Shown: one piece after another, positions 44,997 through 53,878 of the stretch
Layout: the number at the start of each line of letters is the position of its first letter
Position numbering within the stretch: the first letter of the stretch is position 1
From: Konateibacter massiliensis
Lineage (GTDB): Bacteria > Bacillota > Clostridia > Lachnospirales > Lachnospiraceae
Reading direction: 5' to 3'
Length of the DNA stretch: 64,000 bases
Assembly: GCF_900184995.1 (NCBI RefSeq)
Contig: NZ_LT860099.1
Location: 2,608,332 to 2,672,331 of the forward strand
Notes under the pieces: model-generated
What the model was told of the DNA's origin: nothing
The model's database searches: none
The model's input: only the letters and a program-made list of their open reading frames with translations
Program-made: the position numbers and the translations under genes

Positions 44997-45836
44997 TTAA
45001 TTTTTTTCATTCACGTTGATTCGGTTCAGGTGCAAGGTCAAATAGAGTTTTTCTCCGTCGGTGACATCCCATTGATAATTATGTTTTAGAAATTCTGCAA
45101 TCTTCAGTGCACATTTGTAATCTTTCGGGCACTGCTTTCCTATCATCTCTGCCATTGTAATATCAGCCGTTAATTTCTGTCCGCTAACCTGTCTTCTAAC
45201 AAAATACTGTATATGAGTAATAAATCTGCTAACATTAAAATCATCCTCATGAAACTCACGTCCATAATACACCCTTGTAATATTCAAGATGTTTTGGATA
45301 ATCTTCGTACACAACACTGTTTCATTCATTCCTGATCCGTCAAACCTGGAATTAATAAAGTGTAACGCAATAAAAGCAGCTTCCTGATTTGGTATTTCAT
45401 ATCCGGTTTTTTTCCGAAGTTTTTCTATCACTTTTTCTGAATATCTGTATTCTTTCGGGTAAATTAATTGAATATCCCATTGCAATGGGGACGTAAAATA
45501 CAATCCGTCTTTTGCGCGTTCCAACATCATACCCAAGTGGTCTGATAAAGTAAGGATAATACTGTCCCTGCATTGATAACCTAATTGATTTTCTCCATCC
45601 TTAATAATATTGCTGGCCAATTCAACATCATCGACACGGATTCTATCAAGCAGGTTTTCAAAGGCTTTTTTCTTTCCATTCCCGTCAAGAACAAATCTTT
45701 TTTCCACAAGTGCTTCATTTATTTGTTCTCCAGAATGTACTTTGAAGGACACTCCGCTGCCCATGACAACTTCTTCCTGATTATTTTCATTTTTTACTAA
45801 TGCAATATTGTTATTTAATGCTTTAATCAGTTCCAT
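44997..45836 (-). CDS. licT: LicT/BglG-family transcription antiterminator
   Basis: A 279-residue protein: N-terminal RNA-binding CAT domain (about 1-55, MELIKALNNNIALVK and MGSGVSFKVHSGE) and two PTS-regulation domains with conserved histidines (SDHLGMMLERA and ALHFINSRF in PRD1; THIQYFVRR and TLHLNRI in PRD2). HPr and the adjacent EII would phosphorylate these to set activity. It binds the two RAT elements flanking its own gene. ATG at 45836 follows TTGGAGG. Confidence 0.94.
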   Translation of the reverse strand: MELIKALNNNIALVKNENNQEEVVMGSGVSFKVHSGEQINEALVEKRFVLDGNGKKKAFENLLDRIRVDDVELASNIIKDGENQLGYQCRDSIILTLSDHLGMMLERAKDGLYFTSPLQWDIQLIYPKEYRYSEKVIEKLRKKTGYEIPNQEAAFIALHFINSRFDGSGMNETVLCTKIIQNILNITRVYYGREFHEDDFNVSRFITHIQYFVRRQVSGQKLTADITMAEMIGKQCPKDYKCALKIAEFLKHNYQWDVTDGEKLYLTLHLNRINVNEKN

Positions 45837-45850
45837 AGTTCCTCCAAATA

Positions 45851-45921
45851 AAAAAACACAACCACCAACTATACTTGATGCCAAGTATATATTAATAGTC
45901 GTGCCTGCTTTATCAGTAACA
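45851..45921 (-). promoter_or_regulatory. RAT antiterminator and terminator in front of licT
   Basis: Minus strand: TGTTACTGATAAAGCAGGCA (45921-45902), a near-consensus RAT, continuing into the first arm of a long hairpin (CACGACTATTAATATATACTTG / CAAGTATAGTTGGTGGTTGTG, down to 45857) followed by six or seven T. Gives autoregulation of licT by antitermination. Confidence 0.9.
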
Positions 45922-45930
45922 CCTATTAAT

Positions 45931-45959
45931 ACTATAAGTCAACTCATCTGCTATGTCAA
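45931..45959 (-). promoter_or_regulatory. Promoter of the licT-PTS-GH1 operon
   Basis: Minus strand TTGACA (45959-45954), 17-bp spacer, TATAGT (45936-45931). Transcription would begin directly before the first RAT element. Confidence 0.82.
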
Positions 45960-46034
45960 CACGTTTTTGTTATTTTGTATATATCATACAAGTATTATAC
46001 TTGTTTTTTGTGCGATTTACTAAACCGTTTTAAA

Positions 46035-46076
46035 ATAAAAAAACTCCAAAAGCCTTATCCATACAGCTTTTGGAGT
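46035..46076 (-). terminator. Terminator of tRNA-Pro
   Basis: Perfect 11-bp stem ACTCCAAAAGC / GCTTTTGGAGT, 12-nt loop, followed on the minus strand by a run of T; 16 nt past the tRNA 3' end. Confidence 0.85.
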
Positions 46077-46091
46077 ATCTCAAACAAGTAG

Positions 46092-46165
46092 TCGAAGCGA
46101 CGGGATTCGAACCCACGACCTCTGCGTCCCGAACGCAGCGCTCTACCAAACTGAGCCACGCTTCG
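46092..46165 (-). tRNA. tRNA-Pro (anticodon CGG)
   Basis: Full cloverleaf on the minus strand: acceptor CGAAGCG/CGCTTCG, D arm GCTC...GAGC, anticodon stem CTGCG/CGCAG with loop TTCGGGA (anticodon CGG), T loop TTCGAAT. CCA is not encoded. Confidence 0.93.
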
Positions 46166-46216
46166 CTTTCCGACTACTCTATTATATAACAATTTTTATA
46201 AAATGCAACTCAAAAT

Positions 46217-47023
46217 TTAATTTTTTTCAAAGGAATTTTTCAAGATCCAATCTCCTGCCATTTTAATCCATGGCTGAACTTCCTCGACAACCTGCCCGGT
46301 TTCTTCTGTTCCGAGGCCGAGACCATGTCCTCCCTCCTCAAAAATATGAAGGGCAAACGGCACCTTTGCTTTTCTCATGGCATTTGCAAGAAGCAGAGCA
46401 TTTTCAACCGGCACGGCACCGTCCTCATAGGTGTGCCAGATAAATGCCTTCGGCATTGTTCCATCCACCTGCTTTTCCAAGGACACCAGCTCTCGCCAAT
46501 TGGTATCGTCTTTCCTGTCTCCCAAGAGATTTTCAAAGCTTCCTGTGTGGGCATGTTCTCCTGAGGTAATAACCGGATAGCACAGCACTAAGCCGTTTGG
46601 CTCAATTTGCTCCGGCTTTAGATTTAATTCCCGAAGTAAAAATTCCTTGTTCCAAAATACGCCGAAGCTGGTTGCAAGATGTCCCCCCGCAGAAAAACCA
46701 AGTACAATAATCTTACTAGGGTCAACGTGCCACTTTTTTGCATTTTCTCGAATCAGTTTTACAGACTTTGCAACCTGATTCAGTGCCGTCGGAAATTCTG
46801 CCGGAGCACAGCTATAATTTAACACACAGGCATGAATGCCAAAGCTGTTCATTTGAAGGGCAATCGGTTCCCCCTCCTTCGGTGAGGTCATCACATAACC
46901 GCCTCCCGGACACACCAAAACAAGCGGTCTTATTTTATCTGGCTCAACCGTATTGTCAACGATATAAGTACTTAACTCCGCCTGAAATTCTCCGTCTCTT
47001 ATTTCTATTTTTTCATGAATCAT
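46217..47023 (-). CDS. Alpha/beta hydrolase (acetyl esterase-like)
   Basis: A 268-residue cytoplasmic hydrolase of the Aes/BD-FAE type. Oxyanion region CPGGGYVMTSPKE, nucleophile elbow GFSAGGHLA (Ser), aspartate/glutamate region WHTYEDGAVPVENAL and catalytic His in EEGGHGLGLGTEE. Such enzymes deacetylate sugars or xylo-oligosaccharides. ATG follows AAGGAGG. No signal peptide. Lies between tRNA-Pro and a metal exporter with no evident operon partner. Confidence 0.87.
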   Translation of the reverse strand: MIHEKIEIRDGEFQAELSTYIVDNTVEPDKIRPLVLVCPGGGYVMTSPKEGEPIALQMNSFGIHACVLNYSCAPAEFPTALNQVAKSVKLIRENAKKWHVDPSKIIVLGFSAGGHLATSFGVFWNKEFLLRELNLKPEQIEPNGLVLCYPVITSGEHAHTGSFENLLGDRKDDTNWRELVSLEKQVDGTMPKAFIWHTYEDGAVPVENALLLANAMRKAKVPFALHIFEEGGHGLGLGTEETGQVVEEVQPWIKMAGDWILKNSFEKN

Positions 47024-47059
47024 TGTCTGCTTCCTCCTTAGATTTCTTTATATCATAAC

Positions 47060-48226
47060 CTACACAAACGACTTATCAACCTTTACCACCGGATGACAGT
47101 TCTCCCATGTGTCCGTTATCCTCTTCTCAATCTCTCTTTTTACCGCCTCATCGCTTAAACTAAATTTATACGGCACCACCGCATCAAATATTACATTCGT
47201 AATCGTAGGTCCCTTGACAAGGCGAAAGTCATGAATTGTAATTTCGGGGCTGATGTTCTTAATCAGCTCTTCCACTTTTGCGCGCATTCGCTGCACCTCT
47301 TCATCCTCCACGGCAACCGGGTCCATATGTATGACAGCCTCACAGCCAAGCTTTGTATTCAATTCGTTTTCAATCAGATCAATTGCCTCATGAATCTTAA
47401 AAATATCGCCGTTTCCTGCCACTTCTCCGTGTAAAGATATCATTACTCTTCCCGGTCCATAGTCATGCACAATCAAATCATGGATACCGGAAATCTCCTC
47501 ATGTGCCAGCACAATTTCTTTTATCTGGTTTACATAATCAGGGTCCGGCATTCTTCCAAGCAACGGGGACATCGTATTTTTTGCTGCACTATAACCCGCA
47601 TACAGAATAAACAATGCCACTACAATACCGCACCACCCATCAATTGCTATGCCTGTAGTCTTCATCACCACAATTGAAAGCAGTACAACCAGAGTCGCTA
47701 TCGCATCGGAAAAACTATCTGTCGCCGTTGCCTTCATCGCCTCTGAATCTATTTTTCTTCCAATTCGTCTGTTGTATAGTGTCATATAGATTTTAATAAT
47801 AATAGAAAGAATCAAAATTGCAACCGTAAGCCCGCTGCTATCCACCGGGGTCGGTGCAAGAATTTTCCCGACGGAGGATTTCGCCAGCTCAAAGCCTACC
47901 AATATAATCGCCATCGATACAATAAATCCCGAAATATATTCCATTCTTCCATGCCCGAATGGATGCTCCTCATCCGGTTTCTTTCCCGAAAATTGGAAGC
48001 CGACCAGCGTAATCACGCTGGAGCCTGCATCTGAGAGATTATTGAACGCATCCGCCATAATGGCGATGGAGCCGCTGACCACCCCGGCAAAATATTTTAT
48101 AACAAACAGCAAAATATTAAGAGAAATTCCCACAATGCTGCCGAGCATTCCATAATTTCTCCTGACCTTGGCATCGTTTATATTTTCTCTGTCCTTAATA
48201 AATAACTTTACCAGTAATGTAATCAT
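47060..48226 (-). CDS. Cation diffusion facilitator, manganese-type
   Basis: A 388-residue CDF exporter with six transmembrane helices and a C-terminal metallochaperone-like domain (IVHDYGPGRVMISLHGEV; HMDPVAVEDEEV). The metal site in helix 2 reads NNLSD (N-x-x-x-D) and helix 5 DSFSD (D-x-x-x-D), the combination linked to manganese export (MntE) rather than the H/D-x-x-x-D set of zinc carriers. Probably a proton-coupled Mn2+ exporter. ATG at 48226 after GAGAGGGG. Confidence 0.88.
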   Translation of the reverse strand: MITLLVKLFIKDRENINDAKVRRNYGMLGSIVGISLNILLFVIKYFAGVVSGSIAIMADAFNNLSDAGSSVITLVGFQFSGKKPDEEHPFGHGRMEYISGFIVSMAIILVGFELAKSSVGKILAPTPVDSSGLTVAILILSIIIKIYMTLYNRRIGRKIDSEAMKATATDSFSDAIATLVVLLSIVVMKTTGIAIDGWCGIVVALFILYAGYSAAKNTMSPLLGRMPDPDYVNQIKEIVLAHEEISGIHDLIVHDYGPGRVMISLHGEVAGNGDIFKIHEAIDLIENELNTKLGCEAVIHMDPVAVEDEEVQRMRAKVEELIKNISPEITIHDFRLVKGPTITNVIFDAVVPYKFSLSDEAVKREIEKRITDTWENCHPVVKVDKSFV

Positions 48227-48288
48227 AATTTCCCCTCTCCCATGCATTCACAATAAGTTTCCGTTTATACAGTTCTTACAATGTATAC

Positions 48289-48331
48289 AAAAAACACCGT
48301 CCCCGAAGCTTCTAAGTCTTCAAAAACAGTG
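48289..48331 (-). terminator. Probable terminator of tRNA-Lys
   Basis: Imperfect hairpin (CACTGT...GAAG pairing with CTTC...GACGGTG) followed on the minus strand by six T. Confidence 0.6.
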
Positions 48332-48337
48332 CTCTAG

Positions 48338-48410
48338 TGCGCCAACAGGGGCTCGAACCCGGGACACCCTGATTAAGAGTCAGGTGCTCTACCAACTGAG
48401 CTATTAGCGC
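48338..48410 (-). tRNA. tRNA-Lys (anticodon CTT)
   Basis: Minus strand: acceptor GCGCTAA/TTGGCGC, D arm GCTC...GAGC, anticodon stem CCTGA/TCAGG with loop CTCTTAA (anticodon CTT), T loop TTCGAGC with one C-U mismatch in the T stem. CCA is not encoded. Confidence 0.92.
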
Positions 48411-48578
48411 GTTTCTATCTATTATGAATTGCCACTTGTGCAATGCAAAAATTATTATATTATATAAATTTGAATAATGCAAGCACTTTTTTTATTTTTT
48501 TCAATTTTTTTGTTACTATTTAACTATTATAAAAAATAACGCACATTTCTTACCATAGAAGGGAGCATTTTTGCCCCC

Positions 48579-48722
48579 TTATTTTCCACCCTTTGTGTTA
48601 ATTATTTTGTTGACCTCATCAAAGGATTTTTTCATCTGGCTTACCCTTGCGTTGAACGTTGGCTTATCATAGGTAATCTTGTTGATTTTGTCTTTTACCT
48701 GCTTACTGATGCTGACCGCCAT
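48579..48722 (-). CDS. Small basic protein of 47 residues, unknown function
   Basis: The minus-strand reading frame starts ATGGCGGTC, seven bases after GAGGAG, and encodes 47 residues (begins MAVSISKQVKDKINKITYD, ends NKIINTKGGK). It is rich in Lys and Ile, with no cysteine or membrane segment, and is probably helical. It ends at a small hairpin (AAGGG-GC / GC-CCCTT, 48559-48581). It follows trmB by 51 nt on the same strand and may share its transcript. I do not recognise a family; a good ribosome binding site and natural composition argue that it is real. Confidence 0.6.
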   Translation of the reverse strand: MAVSISKQVKDKINKITYDKPTFNARVSQMKKSFDEVNKIINTKGGK

Positions 48723-48773
48723 TTCATGGCTCCTCTTCCCTTTTCTATATCATATGCAAGAAGGAATGATTCT

Positions 48774-49418
48774 TTACCGTTCTCTCACCGCGATAAGCTT
48801 ATGAATCGGATTTCCTGCTTTCGAGAATTTTTCTTCATATTCTGTCATGACATTATCCACGTTGAGCACCTCATCGTGATGTAAATCGTAAGTGCATGCC
48901 TTTAGCTCCCATCCTGCGGCCGGAATCTCCTCCACAGAAAAGTCAAACAGCAGTCTGTTGTCCGTTTTAAATTCAATACAGCTCTCCGGTTTCAGTATCA
49001 CATCATACTTTTTTAAATACTCTCTTGATGTCAATCTTCTCCTTGCATGACGATCCTTTGGCCATGGATCGGAAAAATTTAGATAAATTTTATCTATTTC
49101 ATATTTATTAAAAGTTTCTAAAATATCTTCGGCATCCATTTTGACAAATTTCAGGTTTGAAAGCTCTAATTCCTTTGCTTTATCAATAGCTCTGACCAAT
49201 ACACTGGAATATTTTTCAATTCCTATATAATTTATATTTGAATTTTTTTGTGCGAGCGTCGTAATAAATTTTCCCTTACCCATTCCAATCTCAATATAAA
49301 TGGGGTTTTCATTCCCAAATAGCTCGCTCCATTTTCCTTTTTGCTCCTCGTGATTATGAACCACATGCTCACTCTTTTCAATAGCTTCCTCTGAACCTTT
49401 TACGTTTCTTAATCTCAT
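48774..49418 (-). CDS. trmB: tRNA (guanine-46-N7)-methyltransferase
   Basis: A 214-residue SAM-dependent methyltransferase. PIYIEIGMGKGKF forms the SAM site, NYIGIEKYSSV follows, and the family signature LNFSDPWPKDRHARRRL is complete, with the C-terminal TEYEEKF block. It makes m7G46 in the variable loop of tRNAs. GAGG precedes the ATG. Divergent from the V-ATPase operon across a region with a long hairpin. Confidence 0.96.
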   Translation of the reverse strand: MRLRNVKGSEEAIEKSEHVVHNHEEQKGKWSELFGNENPIYIEIGMGKGKFITTLAQKNSNINYIGIEKYSSVLVRAIDKAKELELSNLKFVKMDAEDILETFNKYEIDKIYLNFSDPWPKDRHARRRLTSREYLKKYDVILKPESCIEFKTDNRLLFDFSVEEIPAAGWELKACTYDLHHDEVLNVDNVMTEYEEKFSKAGNPIHKLIAVRER

Positions 49419-49504
49419 CTTCTACCTCATATTTCTTTTATCATTTTTATTATTTTTTAAGTTTTTTATTATTTTACAATAAATTAGAAATTTTTTAAAG
49501 TTTA

Positions 49505-49569
49505 TTCGGCTTTTTAGTCAAATTTTGTGTCAAAATGACTATGGACTTTAGCCGAAAAAGTAGTATGAT
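49505..49569 (+). promoter_or_regulatory. Long palindromic hairpin and probable V-ATPase promoter
   Basis: Nested inverted repeats: TTCGGCT (49505-49511) with AGCCGAA (49550-49556), TAGTCA (49515-49520) with TGACTA (49536-49541), and TTTTG with CAAAA at the tip. No T run follows on either strand, so it is not a plain terminator. TGGACT (49542-49547), 16 bp, TATGAT (49564-49569) is a plausible promoter for the V-ATPase operon and overlaps the hairpin. Confidence 0.5.
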
Positions 49570-49575
49570 AAGAAG

Positions 49576-49721
49576 AAGGTATGTTATGCTCTCATAGCGG
49601 AAATACTGGAACTAGCTGAAACATTTGCTGGTTTTGTGACTTGGCGGTTTGTCTTAATCATAAAATATACAGATTATTCAAGGCTGCTGTCACAAACAAT
49701 AAAATATATAGGAGGATAGTT
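49576..49721 (+). other. Leader RNA of the V-ATPase operon, possibly structured
   Basis: About 146 nt of non-coding leader. TTTGTGAC (49633-49640) pairs perfectly with GTCACAAA (49689-49696), enclosing about 48 nt, and a smaller pair AACTAGC / GCTGGTT lies upstream. The size and pairing would suit a regulatory RNA; I could not match it to a known riboswitch class by eye. Confidence 0.35.
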
Positions 49722-50033
49722 ATGGAAAAGGTAGTTAATAAACTATCAGAAATCGAAGCTGCTGCTGTTTCCATTATGGATGAAGCTAATCAGAAGAAAA
49801 AAGAACTTTCTGATAAGATGGACCTCCAGATAGCCGCATTCGACAAAAAAGTTGATGCAGAAACTGCAAATACTCTTTCTGAATTAACTAAAAAGCTCCA
49901 AGCAGAAACAGAGCAAGATTTAGAAAGCATTGAAACTCAGATGCAAAAAGCTCTGGAAACTTTAGATGATGAGTATAATAAAAATCATTCTGCTTTAGCA
50001 AATGAGATTTTCAGTACTATTGTAAGGGAGTGA
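49722..50033 (+). CDS. V-type ATPase subunit G/H (peripheral stalk)
   Basis: A 103-residue protein that is almost all charged coiled coil (Glu/Lys/Asp/Gln heptads from about residue 8 to 95), as expected for the NtpF/AhaH stalk subunit that pairs with subunit E. The ATG at 49722 follows AGGAGG by 5 nt; the longer upstream frame lies in the leader. First gene of the V-ATPase operon, 4 nt before subunit C. Confidence 0.8.
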   Translation: MEKVVNKLSEIEAAAVSIMDEANQKKKELSDKMDLQIAAFDKKVDAETANTLSELTKKLQAETEQDLESIETQMQKALETLDDEYNKNHSALANEIFSTIVRE

Positions 50034-50037
50034 TTTT

Positions 50038-51087
50038 ATGCTGATTGACTTATTATCGTACAGTGGTATCACCACTAAAATAAGAGCAATGGAAAGCAAT
50101 CTGCTTACGGATAATGATTTTAGGGAATTTGTTGGGCTTCGAAGTGTAACAGAGGCTGCCGCTTTTTTGAAAAGCAAACCGGCTTATAAGGAATTGTTTG
50201 CTGATGTAGACGAGACCCGTATTCACAGAGGTCAGATAGAGCGTTTACTCAATATCTCTTCCTTTACGGATTTTACAAAGATTTATCGATTTGCGAACTC
50301 AAAACAGCGTGAGTTTCTTCATTTATACTTTTTGCACTACGAGGTTTCCTTATTAAAAACCTGTATGAGATCCGTATTAAACGGCAGTTTTGACCTTCCA
50401 TACAGAGATGTCGTAACAGAATTTTTAAAGCGGTATTCTTCTATTGATATAGACAGTTTAGCTTCTGCCCATACAATCGAGGAATTCATTGCATGCTTAA
50501 AAGGAACCGAATATTATAAGCCGTTGTCAAAGTTATTGGATTTGACCGAGCCTACTCTCTTTGATTATGAGATGACTCTTGATTTATATTATTTCTCCCA
50601 TCTGTGGGAATTGAGTCATGAGTTCTTATCAGGCAAAGAGCTGAAGAGCTTATCCGAGGCATACGGAACGAAAATCGACATGTTGAATCTTCAATGGATT
50701 TACCGTTCGAAGAAATATTATAATATGTCCGCAGCTGATATTTACGCTCTGCTGATTCCAGTATCCTATAAGCTGAAAAAACAAGACATAGTGCACCTTG
50801 TGGAATCTGCCAATATGGAAGATTTCAACATGAATTTGGCAAACACTCGTTATGCCAAGGCTGTACTGCCCGATGCTTTTTCCGGTGAAAGCTTAGAACA
50901 TTTTTATGTTACTCTGGTGGAAAAAGTTACTTATATTAGTGCGCGCAAAAACCCTTATTCTGTGGCAATGCTCAACATGTATTTGACAAGAAAAGAGCAT
51001 GAAGTCCGCAAGATTACAACTGCTCTGGAATGTATCCGCTACGGTCTAGAGGCGAGCGAGACAGTAAAATATATTAATATAAACTAA
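50038..51087 (+). CDS. ntpC: V-type ATPase subunit C (AC39/d family)
   Basis: A 349-residue helical protein of the vATP-synt_AC39 family (central-stalk cap linking the rotor ring to subunits D and F). Repeated three-domain helical pattern with FLHLYFLHYEVSLLKTCMRS and TEYYKPLSKLLDL. In Enterococcus hirae ntpC lies after ntpE; here it precedes subunit I. GGGAGTGATTTT lies before the ATG, at the end of the G/H gene. Confidence 0.9.
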   Translation: MLIDLLSYSGITTKIRAMESNLLTDNDFREFVGLRSVTEAAAFLKSKPAYKELFADVDETRIHRGQIERLLNISSFTDFTKIYRFANSKQREFLHLYFLHYEVSLLKTCMRSVLNGSFDLPYRDVVTEFLKRYSSIDIDSLASAHTIEEFIACLKGTEYYKPLSKLLDLTEPTLFDYEMTLDLYYFSHLWELSHEFLSGKELKSLSEAYGTKIDMLNLQWIYRSKKYYNMSAADIYALLIPVSYKLKKQDIVHLVESANMEDFNMNLANTRYAKAVLPDAFSGESLEHFYVTLVEKVTYISARKNPYSVAMLNMYLTRKEHEVRKITTALECIRYGLEASETVKYININ

Positions 51088-51102
51088 TCGGGAGGTGAAA
51101 CT

Positions 51103-53031
51103 GTGATTGTTAAAATGAAATTCTTGAGTGTTACGGGACCCAAAGCCGACATTGACCGAGTTTCTGAACATTATTTATCCAAATATGACGTTCAGCTTGA
51201 AAACTCTCAGACAGAGCTTAAAACCCTGCAAGACTTAAGACCCTATGTGGAAATAAACCCATATAAAAATCTCCTGATAAAGGCAAGTGACTATCTTAAT
51301 CTTGTCACCGAAAAAGGTCCGATTGAACCTACCTCCATTACTCTTGAGGAAACTGAGGATAAGCTCCTTAAGCTTGAAAAGGTAATTAATGACTTAAAGT
51401 TCAAGAGGCAGGCGCAAGAGGATAAGAAGGTAAAATATTTAGACCTTCTGCACAAGATTGAACCTTTTCGGGAGTTAAATTATGATGTTGAGAAAATTCT
51501 TAACTTCAAATTTATTAAATACCGTTTTGGTAAAATATCCAAGGATTATTTTGCAAAGCTGGAACACTATATGTATTCTGATTTGGATACTATTTTCTAC
51601 AGATGTCATACTGATGAGAGCTATGTTTGGGGAGTTTACTTCCTTCCGGCTTATCAGGAAGAAAAGATTGATGACATTTATGAGTCCATGCATTTTGAAA
51701 GACTGAATTTGCCGGCTGAGTACAACGGAACGCCTGATGAAGCTTTCCATAGGCTTGAGTCACTGATTGATTCAATTAACGATGAAATTAAGGCAATTAA
51801 TAATGAGATTACAGAGAAGATTAACTCTTCTAAGACATTCATTTACGCAGCTTACAAAACCTTGGATGAATTATCAAGAAACTTTGATGTCAGAAAGCTT
51901 GCAGCATGTACGAACAATGAGATATCAACCTTCTATATTGTATGCGGCTGGATGACGGAGACTGATGCCGAGGCCTTCCAGAAGGAAGTATCCGAGGACC
52001 CGAATGTATTTTGTATCATCGAAGATGAGTTCAATAACATTTTAAGCAGTCCTCCGACAAAACTGGAAAATCCAAAATTCTTCAAGCCATTTGAAATGTT
52101 CTTAAAGATGTACGGACTTCCGGCATATAATGAGTTTGACCCAACCATATTTGTAGCAATTACTTATACATTTATTTTCGGCATTATGTTCGGTGATTTA
52201 GGACAGGGCTTTATCCTGTTTGCAGGCGGTATTCTTCTTTATAAATATAAGAAGATGGACATTGCAGCAATCGTGTCCGTAGCCGGTGTGTTCTCCATGA
52301 TATTCGGTGTTTTGTACGGAAGTGTGTTCGGTTTTGAGGATGTTTTTCCCGCCGTGTGGATGCACCCGATGCATACGTATGTCACCTTGCCTCTTGTAGG
52401 TAACATTAATACAATCCTTGTACTTGCTATTGCATTTGGTATGGGATTAATCTTACTCGCCATGATATTTAATATGATTAACGGTATCAGGCAGAAGAAT
52501 GTTGAAAAAATATTTTTTGACACCAACGGTGTTGCAGGCTTTGTATTTTACGGCTCTGTTGTAGCTTGCGCCGTATTGTTTATGACAGGCAACACACTGC
52601 CGGGAGGAATTATACTCTTTGTTATGTTCATCCTTCCGCTTATTGTCATCGCTATGAAGGAACCATTGGCTGCCCTCGTTGAGAGAAAAGCAGATGAGCT
52701 TCCAAAGGAAGTCGGCATGTTTTTAGTTCAGTCCATATTTGAACTTGTGGAGGTTTTACTGAGCTATATGTCAAACACCATTTCCTTCGTCCGTATCGGT
52801 GCCTTTGCACTGAGCCATGCGGGTATGATGCAGGTTGTTATGTCACTTGCCGGTGCTGAAAACGGTTCGCCAAACTGGATTGTAGTCGTAATCGGTAACT
52901 TACTTGTTCTTGCAATGGAAGGACTTATCGTTGGTATTCATGTTCTTCGTCTTGAGTACTACGAGATATTCAGTCGTTTCTTCTCAGGAAGCGGCAGGGA
53001 ATTTATTCCTTATTCAAAACAGAAGCAATAA
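51103..53031 (+). CDS. ntpI: V-type ATPase subunit I (a subunit)
   Basis: A 642-residue protein: N-terminal cytoplasmic part with coiled coils (1-345) and a C-terminal membrane part with seven or eight helices (about 345-630). The family blocks FIFGIMFGDLGQGF, GVLYGSVFGFED and SNTISFVRIGAFALSHAGMM (with the half-channel arginine in SFVRIG) are present. It forms the stator and ion path against the K ring. The start is GTG after GGGAGGTG. Confidence 0.93.
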   Translation: MIVKMKFLSVTGPKADIDRVSEHYLSKYDVQLENSQTELKTLQDLRPYVEINPYKNLLIKASDYLNLVTEKGPIEPTSITLEETEDKLLKLEKVINDLKFKRQAQEDKKVKYLDLLHKIEPFRELNYDVEKILNFKFIKYRFGKISKDYFAKLEHYMYSDLDTIFYRCHTDESYVWGVYFLPAYQEEKIDDIYESMHFERLNLPAEYNGTPDEAFHRLESLIDSINDEIKAINNEITEKINSSKTFIYAAYKTLDELSRNFDVRKLAACTNNEISTFYIVCGWMTETDAEAFQKEVSEDPNVFCIIEDEFNNILSSPPTKLENPKFFKPFEMFLKMYGLPAYNEFDPTIFVAITYTFIFGIMFGDLGQGFILFAGGILLYKYKKMDIAAIVSVAGVFSMIFGVLYGSVFGFEDVFPAVWMHPMHTYVTLPLVGNINTILVLAIAFGMGLILLAMIFNMINGIRQKNVEKIFFDTNGVAGFVFYGSVVACAVLFMTGNTLPGGIILFVMFILPLIVIAMKEPLAALVERKADELPKEVGMFLVQSIFELVEVLLSYMSNTISFVRIGAFALSHAGMMQVVMSLAGAENGSPNWIVVVIGNLLVLAMEGLIVGIHVLRLEYYEIFSRFFSGSGREFIPYSKQKQ

Positions 53032-53103
53032 AATTTATAATATATTTTTATCAAAAAATTACATCAAAAAAGATTTTATTTAATGAAAGAGGAGGTCACA
53101 TTT

Positions 53104-53529
53104 ATGTTGACAAAAATTATTTTAGTAGCTGCACTTATTCTTAGTATCATCGTTCCTTTCGGAGCTTATTTAATCGGGGAAAAGAACAGAGGACGTTTTA
53201 AAACTTCTTTAGCTGTTAACGTATTCTTTTTCTTTGGCACAATTGCTATTTCCAGTATTTTCTTATTCAGCGGAAACCCAGTACAGGCTGCTGAAGCTAC
53301 AACTACTGCTGCTTCAGGCGTAGGTTTAGGTTACATTGCTGCTGCTTTATCAACTAGTATTTCTTGTATTGGTGCCGGTATCGCCGTTGCAAGTGCCGCA
53401 AGTTCAGCTCTTGGTGCAATCAGTGAAGATTCAAGTATCCTTGGTAAATCACTTATCTTCGTTGCTCTTGCAGAGGGAGTTGCTCTGTACGGACTTATCG
53501 TTTCTATCATGATTTTAGGTAAATTATAG
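53104..53529 (+). CDS. ntpK: V-type ATPase subunit K (rotor ring proteolipid)
   Basis: A 141-residue, four-helix proteolipid. Helices 1-2 (3-25, 34-56) lack an acidic residue, while helices 3-4 (73-107, 113-140) carry the ion-binding glutamate at 124 in ALAEGVALYG. One carboxylate per four helices is the V-type arrangement favouring pumping. I cannot decide between Na+ and H+ from sequence by eye; E. hirae-type TQ ligands are not obvious. ATG at 53104 follows GAGGAGG. Confidence 0.9.
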   Translation: MLTKIILVAALILSIIVPFGAYLIGEKNRGRFKTSLAVNVFFFFGTIAISSIFLFSGNPVQAAEATTTAASGVGLGYIAAALSTSISCIGAGIAVASAASSALGAISEDSSILGKSLIFVALAEGVALYGLIVSIMILGKL

Positions 53530-53549
53530 GAAAAGGAAAGCCCACTAAT

Positions 53550-53858
53550 ATGAAAATATATCTGATTAGTGATAATATTGATACCTATACGGGAATGAGA
53601 CTTGCAGGCGTTGAAGGTGCGGTTGTTCATGAACGAAATGAATTAAAAGAAGAATTGGAAAAGGTTCTGGCCGATAAATCAGTTGGTATTATACTGCTGA
53701 CTGAGAAATTCGGCCGCGAATTTCCTGACATCATTGATGATGTCAAGTTAAATCGGAAACTTCCGCTGATCGTTGAAATCCCGGATAGACACGGAACCGG
53801 CCGTAAACCAGACTTTATCACTGCTTATGTAAATGAAGCCATAGGCTTAAAGCTTTAG
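53550..53858 (+). CDS. ntpG: V-type ATPase subunit F (NtpG-like)
   Basis: A 102-residue central-stalk protein. KIYLISDNIDTYTGMRLAGV and GIILLTEKFGREFPDII match the Rossmann-like fold of ATP-synt_F, which binds subunit D in the rotor shaft. Twenty nucleotides after subunit K with AAAGGAAA upstream. Confidence 0.92.
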   Translation: MKIYLISDNIDTYTGMRLAGVEGAVVHERNELKEELEKVLADKSVGIILLTEKFGREFPDIIDDVKLNRKLPLIVEIPDRHGTGRKPDFITAYVNEAIGLKL

Positions 53859-53878
53859 AAGAAAGATAGGTGAAACTA

